From assembly GCA_021799405.1 (NCBI GenBank), contig JAJZAL010000293.1, positions 1 to 6,069 of the forward strand: DNA of 6,069 bases. Direction: 5' to 3'. Below are positions 1-5,525 of the stretch, in pieces. The stretch comes from Acidobacteriota bacterium. Lineage in GTDB: Bacteria; Acidobacteriota; Terriglobia; Terriglobales; Acidobacteriaceae. The notes beneath the pieces were generated by a model. It searched no databases and was not told where the DNA came from. It was given only the letters and a program-made list of their open reading frames with translations. Each line of letters starts with the position of its first letter. Position 1 is the stretch's first letter. Position numbers and translations under genes: made by a program.

Positions 1-413
1 GCCTGCGCTGAATTTTCTGAATTGAGCGCGTCATCCTTGAAACTTTAGCCGCGGCGGATGCATGGGCGGAAGGGCTCTGCTGCTCGCAGTTATATTTGAT
101 GCGCTACCTGTTATGGCTCTAACTCACTTGTGCTTATTTACCGGCCGTATAGCCTGGTAGATGGACCACGGCGGTTATCAGGTTCATTTGCCACTGCTCG
201 GCAAAGTGAGTTGCAGATCCTGGAGAGAAGTTGTTCGATTTGCTTTCCCTCACTCCACAGATTGAAGGAGAAATAACTGCGCTGTTAGAACTTAGTTATA
301 CCGGATCTACGGAGCATTCTTAAAGTGTTTCGCTTCAATACTTGCAGGAGTTATCGCAGATGAGATGATGCTCAGTTATCCTGTAACTCTATAAGTTATA
401 TTTACAGGTCATT
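1..413. other. Gene-free, relatively AT-rich stretch
   Basis: I see no convincing gene here. The base composition is visibly less GC-rich than the rest of the window, and stop codons are frequent in all frames. One short open stretch on the plus strand, 210-320 with a TAA at 321-323, reads like protein (it includes KLFDLLSLTPQIEGEI). It has no start codon, is preceded directly by a TGA, and matches no family I recognise, so it may be a gene remnant or chance. The stretch also holds six copies of AGTTAT (counting one on the minus strand) and an inverted repeat at 380-408, listed separately. It could be decayed foreign DNA or a long regulatory region for a gene to the left of the window. Confidence 0.5.
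380..408. repeat. Imperfect dyad (hairpin-forming inverted repeat)
   Basis: CCTGTAA at 380-386 is exactly complementary to TTACAGG at 402-408. An alternative inner pairing, AACT (385-388) with AGTT (394-397), brackets the loop CTATA. The right arm reads as a perfect complement of CCTGTAACT interrupted by a six-base insertion. It ends ten bases before the outer hairpin of the transposase remnant. It could be a protein-binding site or a weak hairpin; no U-run follows, so a terminator is unlikely. Confidence 0.4.
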
Positions 414-417
414 ATTC

Positions 418-434
418 ATGGGCAGGTGGCCCAT
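418..434 (+). repeat. REP-like hairpin, left copy (outer inverted repeat)
   Basis: The sequence ATGGGC-AGGTG-GCCCAT forms a perfect six-base-pair stem with a five-base loop. Its counterpart at 753-769 has the exactly complementary loop, so the two copies are inverted relative to each other. The outer two base pairs differ between copies (AT/AT here, GC/GC there), yet pairing is kept in both. A short direct repeat ATTCATG flanks this copy at 414-420 and 433-439. Such short hairpins beside a Y1 transposase remnant fit a REP element pair; this is inference from context. Confidence 0.6.
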
Positions 435-480
435 TCATGCATTCTGCCGCACCCTTTATCCCTTCGCAAAGATGAGGTTG

Positions 481-506
481 TGCGCTCCGTTCATCGCGGC
501 ATTATC
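481..506 (+). repeat. Inner inverted repeat, left arm
   Basis: The reverse complement of this 26-base stretch matches 690-715 at 23 of 26 positions, sharing the core GCCGCGATGAACGG. Together with the outer hairpins it gives a mirrored layout around the transposase remnant: hairpin, inner arm, remnant, inner arm, hairpin. The stop codon of the remnant (TGA on the minus strand, 491-493) lies inside this arm. Confidence 0.65.
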
Positions 507-682
507 GCGATCAGCGGGCCGCGAAGCCTCGCCGTCCACTCCGACTCGATTTGAAATGTGCCGCGAATACACGTGGTATGGTGAGAAAAACTGCTCCATC
601 GGTACTGTCCGGGTGATGCCACCAGTCCCCGCTTCACCGGGTTCCGTTGGATAATCGCGTTGCGACCTCGCCCCAGACCGGT
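491..682 (-). pseudogene. C-terminal remnant of REP-associated tyrosine transposase (IS200-like, Y1 family)
   Basis: Read on the minus strand, the frame that opens after a TGA at 683-685 contains IQRNPVKRGLV, then YRWSSF about eight residues later, then IESEWTARLRG. This series is the typical C-terminal end of Y1/IS200-like transposases of the RAYT group, in which a line resembling 'YIHRNPVKRGLV...WxWSSF' is highly conserved. About 55 residues survive. The N-terminal part with the HUH metal-binding histidines and the catalytic tyrosine helix is absent, because only the inner inverted repeat and the outer hairpin lie upstream. There is no start codon or ribosome site, so this is a dead fragment. 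RAYTs are known to be associated with REP hairpins, which fits the inverted hairpins on both sides. The family call rests on motif recall, not a search. Confidence 0.75.
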
Positions 683-689
683 TCATTGT

Positions 690-715
690 GATAAAGCCGC
701 GATGAACGGGGCACA
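690..715 (-). repeat. Inner inverted repeat, right arm
   Basis: Mirror copy of 481-506 (23 of 26 positions, core GCCGCGATGAACGG). It lies just upstream of the surviving transposase frame, where the missing N-terminal two thirds of the gene would be expected. The original element may therefore have suffered an internal deletion, or may have been a non-autonomous derivative. Confidence 0.65.
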
Positions 716-752
716 TCTCCCGACACGTTGCAATATGTACCGAGATCCGTGA

Positions 753-769
753 GCGGGCCACCTGCCCGC
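753..769 (-). repeat. REP-like hairpin, right copy (outer inverted repeat)
   Basis: GCGGGC-CACCT-GCCCGC is a perfect six-base-pair stem with a five-base loop complementary to the loop of the left copy at 418-434. It starts 37 bases past the recA stop codon on the strand in which recA is transcribed. It could therefore also form in the recA mRNA 3' end, where REP hairpins are known to protect transcripts. No U-run follows it, so I do not call it an intrinsic terminator. Confidence 0.6.
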
Positions 770-806
770 CTGCCATTTGTGGTGGATCTGAGCTGAATCG
801 GCCGCT

Positions 807-1886
807 TTACCCGCGCCGCCCGCGCACGGCATCCTTGGCTTCTGCGGGGCCGGTGGCGGGGACTTCGGGGACTTCGGCTTTGGCGTTCTGGCCGATGCCG
901 AGGCGCTTGCGGACTTCGCCATCCATCTTGGCGAAGGTGTCCTTGTTCTCTTTGAGGAAGTTGCGGGTGTTCTCACGGCCCTGGCCGATGCGCTCGCCGG
1001 CGTAGCTGTACCAGGCGCCGGACTTCTCGACAATGTTGTGGGTGACGGCGAGGTCAAGGACGTCGCCTTCGCGGCTGATGCCCTCGCCGTAGAGAATGTC
1101 GAACTCAGCCTCGCGGAAGGGCGCAGCCACCTTGTTCTTGACGATCTTGACCTTGGTGCGCGAGCCGACGACCTGGTCACCCTCCTTGACGGCGGCGATG
1201 CGGCGGATATCGACGCGGACCGAGGAGTAGAACTTGAGGGCGCGGCCGCCGGTGGTGGTTTCGGGGTTGCCGAACATGACGCCGATCTTCTCGCGAATTT
1301 GATTAATAAAAATGAGCGCGGTGCGGGACTTGGAGACCGTGCCGGTGAGCTTGCGCAGGGCCTGCGACATGAGGCGGGCCTGGAGGCCGACGTGGGAATC
1401 GCCCATCTCGCCGTCGAGCTCTGCCTTGGGGACGAGGGCGGCGACGGAGTCGACGACGAGAACATCGATGGCGCCCGAGCGGACCAGCGCCTCCGTGATT
1501 TCGAGGGCCTGCTCGCCAGAGTCGGGCTGCGAGACGAGAAGATTGTCGACATCGACGCCGAGCTTTTTGGCGTAGCCGGGGTCGAGCGCGTGCTCGGCAT
1601 CGACAAAGGCAGCCATGCCGCCGAGGCGCTGTGCCTCCGCGACGACCTGGAGACAGATGGTGGTTTTGCCGGAGGACTCGGGGCCGAAGACCTCTGTGAC
1701 GCGCCCGCGGGGGAGGCCGCCGACGCCGAGGGCGGCGTCGAAGCTGATGGATCCGGTGGAGATGACCGCGATCGGCATCAGCGCCTCGCGCGAGCCGAGA
1801 CGCACAATCGAGCCCTTGCCAAACTGCTTTTCAATCTGGGCAAGGGCGAGTTCTACAGCTTTGGCGCGGTCGTCGGCGATGGCCAT
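807..1886 (-). CDS. recA: RecA, DNA recombinase
   Basis: RecA polymerises on single-stranded DNA, pairs it with homologous duplex using ATP, and activates LexA-type repressor self-cleavage where an SOS system exists. The 359-residue product is full length for the family. Walker A GPESSGKT is at residues 68-75, the [10 protein letters not shown] strand with the catalytic glutamate at about 98, Walker B VLVVDS at 142-147, and DNA-binding loop L2 at about 197-214 with [13 protein letters not shown]. The C-terminal domain is followed by a tail rich in A, P, E and R, as usual. I chose the ATG at 1886 because CAGGAG lies eight bases upstream and the protein then starts with the standard [10 protein letters not shown]. 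An in-frame ATG at 1928 would add 14 atypical residues. No key residue is missing. No recX lies directly downstream; the neighbour is a transposase remnant. Confidence 0.98.
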   Translation of the reverse strand: MAIADDRAKAVELALAQIEKQFGKGSIVRLGSREALMPIAVISTGSISFDAALGVGGLPRGRVTEVFGPESSGKTTICLQVVAEAQRLGGMAAFVDAEHALDPGYAKKLGVDVDNLLVSQPDSGEQALEITEALVRSGAIDVLVVDSVAALVPKAELDGEMGDSHVGLQARLMSQALRKLTGTVSKSRTALIFINQIREKIGVMFGNPETTTGGRALKFYSSVRVDIRRIAAVKEGDQVVGSRTKVKIVKNKVAAPFREAEFDILYGEGISREGDVLDLAVTHNIVEKSGAWYSYAGERIGQGRENTRNFLKENKDTFAKMDGEVRKRLGIGQNAKAEVPEVPATGPAEAKDAVRGRRG

Positions 1887-1977
1887 CGGGAATGCTCCTG
1901 GTATGGGAGCCCGCTTTCCGGATTCCATGCTTTACGGGCAGGAAAGATCGCGGGCGGAATTTTGGATTTCGTTGCAG

Positions 1978-1986
1978 ATTGTAGCA
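1978..1986 (-). promoter_or_regulatory. Possible recA promoter (extended -10)
   Basis: On the minus strand the gap upstream of recA holds TGCTACAAT, an extended -10 (TGn plus TACAAT, one mismatch to TATAAT). The -35 region is weak: nothing close to TTGACA lies 16-18 bases upstream. A start about seven bases downstream would give a leader of roughly 85 bases. No SOS-box dyad of the GAAC-GTTC or CTG-CAG type is evident between 1887 and 2105. Confidence 0.4.
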
Positions 1987-2105
1987 GGGTGGGGGCGGGC
2001 AAAGACAGCGAAAAGAGCGAAAGAATGGAGAATATTTTCGGGTGGCCGCAGACGACCGGATTTCGATCCGAAAATTCAGGCCGATGCGGAGGAACTCGGA
2101 CGCAG

Positions 2106-2402
2106 CTAAACCGTATAGGCGCCGATGCGAGTCTCTTGGGCAGTCAGGTCGTCGCAGGAGCGGTCGAGGGTTTCATACTCCTGGTCGTGCTCCTTGCGGA
2201 AGGCACGGAAGGCATCTTCGCTGGCCCAGCGGTCGATGGTGAGGTAGCTGCCAGGAACGTAGGCGTCACGGAGCAGCTCGGTGCCGAGATAGTGTGGCGA
2301 GGTGCGGAAGAGCGTTGCCCAGGTTCCTTCGGGGCCATAGGCGGCCTCAAAGGCCGGGACTTTTTCCTCGGTAATTTCGAACCGCCAAACCACAACAAAC
2401 AT
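2106..2402 (-). CDS. ABM-fold (antibiotic biosynthesis monooxygenase-like) small protein
   Basis: A 98-residue protein with the pattern of the dimeric alpha/beta-barrel ABM family. It has a first strand MFVVVWRFEI (residues 1-10), a helix around 12-22, a strand ending in YLTIDRWAS (53-61), and then the helix DAFRAFRKEHDQEY (63-76). The YLTIDRWxSxxAFxxF line is the most family-like part. Members include quinone-forming monooxygenases and heme-degrading enzymes, but many have no known role, and I see no residues that assign a substrate. I chose the ATG at 2402 because GAGG lies six bases upstream and the first strand then starts at residue 1. The ATG at 2426 has no ribosome site. It lies 45 bases after the transporter gene on the same strand, so the two may share a transcript. 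Confidence 0.75.
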   Translation of the reverse strand: MFVVVWRFEITEEKVPAFEAAYGPEGTWATLFRTSPHYLGTELLRDAYVPGSYLTIDRWASEDAFRAFRKEHDQEYETLDRSCDDLTAQETRIGAYTV

Positions 2403-2447
2403 GCGTAGCCTCAATCCTGTCTCCATGTTAGCGCATGGGGCAACGGA

Positions 2448-3743
2448 TCAGGACCGCGAGCCCCGAGCAGCGGCGATTTCCTCCGTGGCGGGGAGTTGCC
2501 AGTCGACCGGTTCCACTTCACGGACCAGAAAGCGCCAGGCTGCCGAGCCGCCGAGGGCCACGGCACCGACGACCAGGAAAGTGAGGCGCAGGCTGCCGTA
2601 TTTCTCTGCGATCCAGCCGGCAAGCCAGGGAGCGACGATTCCGGCAAGGTTGGCGATGCCGTTCTGGAGGCTGGTCCAGCGGCCGGCCATTTTTGGGCCG
2701 GAGAGAGTTTGGCAAATGGCCCAGTGATTCGAGGCAAAGGCTCCGTAGCCGATGCTGGCAACGGCCATGATCGCCAGCGAGAGCGTGAAATTATGGGGGA
2801 CGAAGGCAATGGCGCCAAGGCTGGAGGCGATGAGCATGCCTCCAGCGACGAAGGGGCGGCGCGCGCGGGTAGCGGAAACTCCGCAGGCGATGAGGCGGTC
2901 GGAAAGCCAGCCGCCGAGCAGCGTGATGACAGCGCTGAGCAGAAACACCCCGGCGGTGAGGCGCGACATAGCGCGGATCGACAGATGTTCTTCGCGCACG
3001 AAGTAGGTGGGAAGCCAGGTAAGCAGGAAATAGAAGAAGTAGTTCCCGCTGAAGTGGCCGAGGAAGGTTCCCCAGGCAGACCGCGTGCGTACCAACTGGG
3101 CGAAGCCGGCAACGGTCGGCACATCGCAGGCGGATTGGTGTGCGGCGGTAACATGCCGCGGGCGAGGCATCACGCGCAGCCAGGGCAGGATCCACAGGAG
3201 GCCGGCAGCGCCCAGCACGAAGAAAAGCATGCGCCAGCCAGAGTGCACGAGGATGAGCCCACCCAGAAAGGCTCCCAGGGCGGGGCCGATCTTTGTTCCA
3301 GTGTCGACGATGGCGTTGGCGCGTCCGCGGTGCTGGGGCGGGAGTTCGGCAAAGATGCGCGAATAGCAGGGATAGGCCACCGATTCGCCGACGCCGAGGA
3401 GCAAGAGGACGAGGAACAGGGTGGTGAGTCCCGAAGTGAAACCGGCAAGGATGGTAGCCACCGACCACAAACTGTAGCCGCCGAGCATGACCCAGCCTAC
3501 GGGCAGCCTGTCCGCCAGATAGCCGGCCACACCGAAGATCTGCATCAGCGCGTAGGTCCAGAAGAAGGCGGAGAGCAAAGCGCCAAGCCGCAGCGGATCC
3601 AGCGCAAATTGGTGTGCGATGAGCGGCGCGGAGATGGAGAGGTTGCTGCGGTCGCTGTAATTCACCACGACGGAGATGGTCAGCAGCAGAACCATCATCC
3701 ATTGCCGGCGTGACATTTCCGGTGATCGGGCGTAATTTGCCAT
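2448..3743 (-). CDS. MFS transporter, anion:cation symporter (ACS) type
   Basis: Integral inner-membrane transporter with the features of the ACS branch of the major facilitator superfamily, whose members import organic anions such as sugar acids with protons or sodium. Visible marks (431-residue numbering) are NYSDRSNLS at the end of TM1 (28-36), the loop 2-3 motif GYLADRLP (74-81), the TM4-5 stretch with YSRIFAELPPQHRGRANA followed by GTKIGPALGAFLGG, and the second-half copy GGWLSDRL before an arginine-rich loop. About twelve hydrophobic segments and the usual family length are seen. The start is uncertain. I favour the ATG at 3743 (weak GAGA upstream) since the preceding residues look non-family; ATG 3716 or 3797 and TTG 3818 are alternatives. 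The substrate cannot be told from sequence. It follows the cupin gene after 116 bases and precedes the ABM gene by 45. Confidence 0.88.
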   Translation of the reverse strand: MANYARSPEMSRRQWMMVLLLTISVVVNYSDRSNLSISAPLIAHQFALDPLRLGALLSAFFWTYALMQIFGVAGYLADRLPVGWVMLGGYSLWSVATILAGFTSGLTTLFLVLLLLGVGESVAYPCYSRIFAELPPQHRGRANAIVDTGTKIGPALGAFLGGLILVHSGWRMLFFVLGAAGLLWILPWLRVMPRPRHVTAAHQSACDVPTVAGFAQLVRTRSAWGTFLGHFSGNYFFYFLLTWLPTYFVREEHLSIRAMSRLTAGVFLLSAVITLLGGWLSDRLIACGVSATRARRPFVAGGMLIASSLGAIAFVPHNFTLSLAIMAVASIGYGAFASNHWAICQTLSGPKMAGRWTSLQNGIANLAGIVAPWLAGWIAEKYGSLRLTFLVVGAVALGGSAAWRFLVREVEPVDWQLPATEEIAAARGSRS

Positions 3744-3859
3744 CCGTATCTCGCTGTCTTCAGGAAAAAGGAAAGGCTTGGCCAGCCGTTGGTTCATTAT
3801 GGAATACCGCGGCGCCAATGAGCGGCATTGTGCAGATGCGGCAGTAATCCGCAGAGCAC

Positions 3860-4498
3860 CTATTTCGGCTCCACGATGATTGCCCAGAAGTCTGTTTGTC
3901 CCAGGTTGTGCCCCTTGTGCGTGGCTGCCCAGTGCCAGGCAATCTCGTCTGCTTTCAGGTCCACCGGCTCTTTCTTGCCGTTGGGCAGAATATGTTCGAG
4001 CGTTGCTCCGGCAAGCACGACGACGACGCGGTCATGGTGAGTATGCAACGGCTCCGATTCCTGGGACGCAATCCGGATACTGTAAACGCGGGCGTAGCGG
4101 TTATCGAGAAGAATCTTGTAACTCGGCGTCAACCCCGCGCTGCCCCATGTTTCAGGCTTGCCGGCGGTGAGGAACTCAATACGGGCGAAGTGCAACGGCA
4201 AGGCGCCATCGTTTTTGATGGCGGTGAACCCGATACCGTGAAAGATGACGCCTCCTCTTCTGAAAGCCTGCGCCTGCGCGCCGCCGCCGGAGGCGATGAA
4301 CTGGGCCGAGCCATTCGCCATGGGAACGACGACGCTGGGGTGATCGCTGAGGATCGCCTCTGACTCACCCGGCGCAAGCGTGTCCTCAGTGACGGCGACT
4401 ATGGGGTTCTTGATCTTCTCAACGCTGGAGGCGGCTGAAAGGGCCGGCGCGGCGATCAGAGACAGTCCGATGCAGACGGATAAGGACCAGGAGCGCAT
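3860..4498 (-). CDS. Secreted bicupin protein, function unknown
   Basis: A 212-residue protein. Residues 1 to about 22 form a signal peptide (MRSW, hydrophobic core, then PALSA), so it is probably periplasmic or exported. Two cupin-like halves follow. The first, about 40-110, keeps the strand pattern but has no metal-binding histidine cluster. The second, about 126-212, has HTHHD at 152-156 and THKGHN at 193-198, matching cupin motif 1 (HxH) and motif 2 (Hx3N). The glutamate normally found in motif 1 is replaced by valine, so the metal site has at most three histidine ligands. Small-molecule binding or an oxygenase/isomerase role are family possibilities; none is shown. The start is well supported: AAGGAGG lies four bases before the ATG at 4498, the strongest ribosome site in the window. 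It is the first gene of the minus-strand run towards the transporter. Confidence 0.85.
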   Translation of the reverse strand: MRSWSLSVCIGLSLIAAPALSAASSVEKIKNPIVAVTEDTLAPGESEAILSDHPSVVVPMANGSAQFIASGGGAQAQAFRRGGVIFHGIGFTAIKNDGALPLHFARIEFLTAGKPETWGSAGLTPSYKILLDNRYARVYSIRIASQESEPLHTHHDRVVVVLAGATLEHILPNGKKEPVDLKADEIAWHWAATHKGHNLGQTDFWAIIVEPK

Positions 4499-4555
4499 AT
4501 TCCCTCCTTTCTGTGATCCCGATGCGATTCCACTCCCGCCTATGCGGTGTCTGAA

Positions 4556-4561
4556 ATCATA
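4556..4561 (-). promoter_or_regulatory. Possible -10 element for the cupin gene
   Basis: TATGAT (one mismatch to TATAAT) on the minus strand lies about 57 bases upstream of the cupin start codon, a sensible distance. No good -35 hexamer is found at 16-18 bases. This is only a candidate. Confidence 0.3.
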
Positions 4562-4828
4562 GCCTGATTCTCATTGGTTTGACTTTCGGCGTGGATCGAT
4601 GGTGGTTACGGTGTCTCTTGCCGTTCCTGACGGAATTGGACGCGCAGATGCCATCCGGAGCCGGTTCGGCAGTTCCTTGCTCCTGCTACTGTGGATGCAG
4701 TTTGACGGCTGCAGTTCAATTCGGCGTATTGTTGCCACGGCTTCAATTCAATTTCGCGGAAGATCGAGCTCCAGGCTGTCGTGGGGCCGGCGGTCCGGAG
4801 TGCATTGACGGCTGACTGCCTTTCATTC
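4562..4828. other. Stretch without recognisable gene upstream of broken lepB
   Basis: Together with the cupin leader, this makes 330 bases (4499-4828) without a gene. The N-terminal half of signal peptidase I, with its membrane anchor and the serine box, should be here if the downstream gene were whole. I looked in all plus frames for a box like SxSMxPT and found none. The frame leading into the lepB remnant is open from a TGA at 4703-4705, but its residues before about 4829 do not resemble the family. TTGACGGCTG occurs twice, at 4702-4711 and 4805-4814. The stretch may be a replacement or deletion scar. Confidence 0.4.
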
Positions 4829-5383
4829 GGGGATGCGGCGGTGTTCATCAAGGCGGCGTTTTCGCCCGGTGATCCAACAGACGCCAATGGTAATCCTGAG
4901 GATCTTTTCCTGGTCAAGCGTCTCATAGCCGTGCCGGGCGATCACATTCACCTGCGCAATGGCATTGTGATCATTAACGGCGTGGCGCAGTCGGAGCCCT
5001 ACGTCCAGTCCACCTCGCCGGAGAACTTCAATGAGTTTCTCGATGATTTTCCGGCCATGCCGCCCGCTGAGGTTCCTGGTTCGACCCAATCGTAGAATGG
5101 CTCCTTTCCGAAATACATCGAGGACGGAGATCTCGTTGTGCCTCCGGGCATGTACTTCATGATGGGCGACAACCGGCAAAATAGGGAGGATTCGCGCTAC
5201 TGGGGATTTGTGCCGCGCGCCATCATCATTGGCCGTCCGCTGCTCAAGTACTGGTCGTTCAAGGCCACGGAGGAACAACTTGAACGGGCAGGATCCGCTC
5301 ATCGGCTCGCATGGATCGGCCATGTCCTCGTGCAATTGTTCCCAGACACGCAGTGGAAACGCGCCTTTCACGTTATTCATTAA
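4829..5383 (+). pseudogene. lepB: Signal peptidase I remnant, truncated and interrupted by an amber codon
   Basis: Signal peptidase I cleaves signal peptides at the outer face of the inner membrane with a Ser/Lys dyad. Here only the C-terminal part survives. GDAAVF starts at 4829, then comes box D VKRLIAVPGD with the catalytic lysine codon at 4916-4918, the long insert including NGVAQSEPYV, and box E MGDNRQNREDSRYWGF from about 5162, followed by IIGRPLLKYWSF and a C-terminal tail ending at TAA 5381-5383. A TAG at 5093-5095 interrupts the frame; reading resumes in the same frame with PKYIEDGDLVVPPGMYFMMG, so this is a point nonsense change rather than a frameshift. Box E normally has serine where codon 5183-5185 encodes arginine (AGG). 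The box with the catalytic serine and the membrane anchor are missing. Either lesion set would inactivate the enzyme; another lepB copy is presumably elsewhere in the genome. Confidence 0.88.
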
Positions 5384-5448
5384 ACCGAAATTGAACGATT
5401 CCGATTGAATTCGGTGCATTGTGGCCGCACCACGGGCTCTGCTGGCTA

Positions 5449-5484
5449 CCCCCATGCGCCTCGCTTTTGGACACCTGATGGGGG
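5449..5484. repeat. Seven-base-pair inverted repeat in the lepB-ctaA spacer
   Basis: CCCCCAT at 5449-5455 is perfectly complementary to ATGGGGG at 5478-5484, with a 22-base loop. It lies in the 142-base spacer between two convergent reading frames. No U-run follows on either strand, so an intrinsic terminator is not supported. The rest of 5384-5525 shows no gene. Confidence 0.3.
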
Positions 5485-5525
5485 AAACCTCCCTCGCTCC
5501 ATCTACTATCTCGGTTCGCGACGGA

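Noticed and set aside
456..776. Minus-strand open frame of 106 codons over the transposase remnant
   Set aside because: It runs in the wrong frame through both inner repeat arms and the outer hairpin. The transposase motifs are in a different frame.
683..1606. Minus-strand open frame of 307 codons overlapping recA in another frame
   Set aside because: It is rich in S, P, A and R and lies entirely over the recA reading frame and the REP hairpin. No family resemblance is seen.
1887..2105. SOS/LexA operator upstream of recA
   Set aside because: No convincing dyad of a known LexA-box type is visible, although the box of this lineage may differ from the known ones.
1038..2408. Long plus-strand open frame of 456 codons opposite recA and the ABM gene
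   Set aside because: It mirrors the codon structure of the highly conserved recA on the other strand, has low-complexity G/A/D/E-rich residues, and runs across an intergenic gap. This is typical of a GC-rich antisense shadow.
2496..3713. Plus-strand open frame of 405 codons opposite the MFS transporter
   Set aside because: Charged, low-complexity antisense translation of a membrane protein gene; the minus-strand frame has clear MFS motifs.
3775..3787. Hairpin GGCT-TGGCC-AGCC followed by a T-rich stretch on the minus strand, upstream of the transporter
   Set aside because: The stem has only four pairs and the T-tract is interrupted by C residues, too weak to call a terminator.
3744..3818. 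Extension of the MFS gene to a TTG start at 3818
   Set aside because: No ribosome site, and the extra 25 residues are not transporter-like. The ATG at 3743 fits the usual N-terminus better, though some uncertainty remains.
4579..4603. TTGACT as a -35 for a plus-strand promoter before lepB
   Set aside because: No acceptable -10 lies 16-18 bases downstream, and the gene it would serve is a pseudogene.
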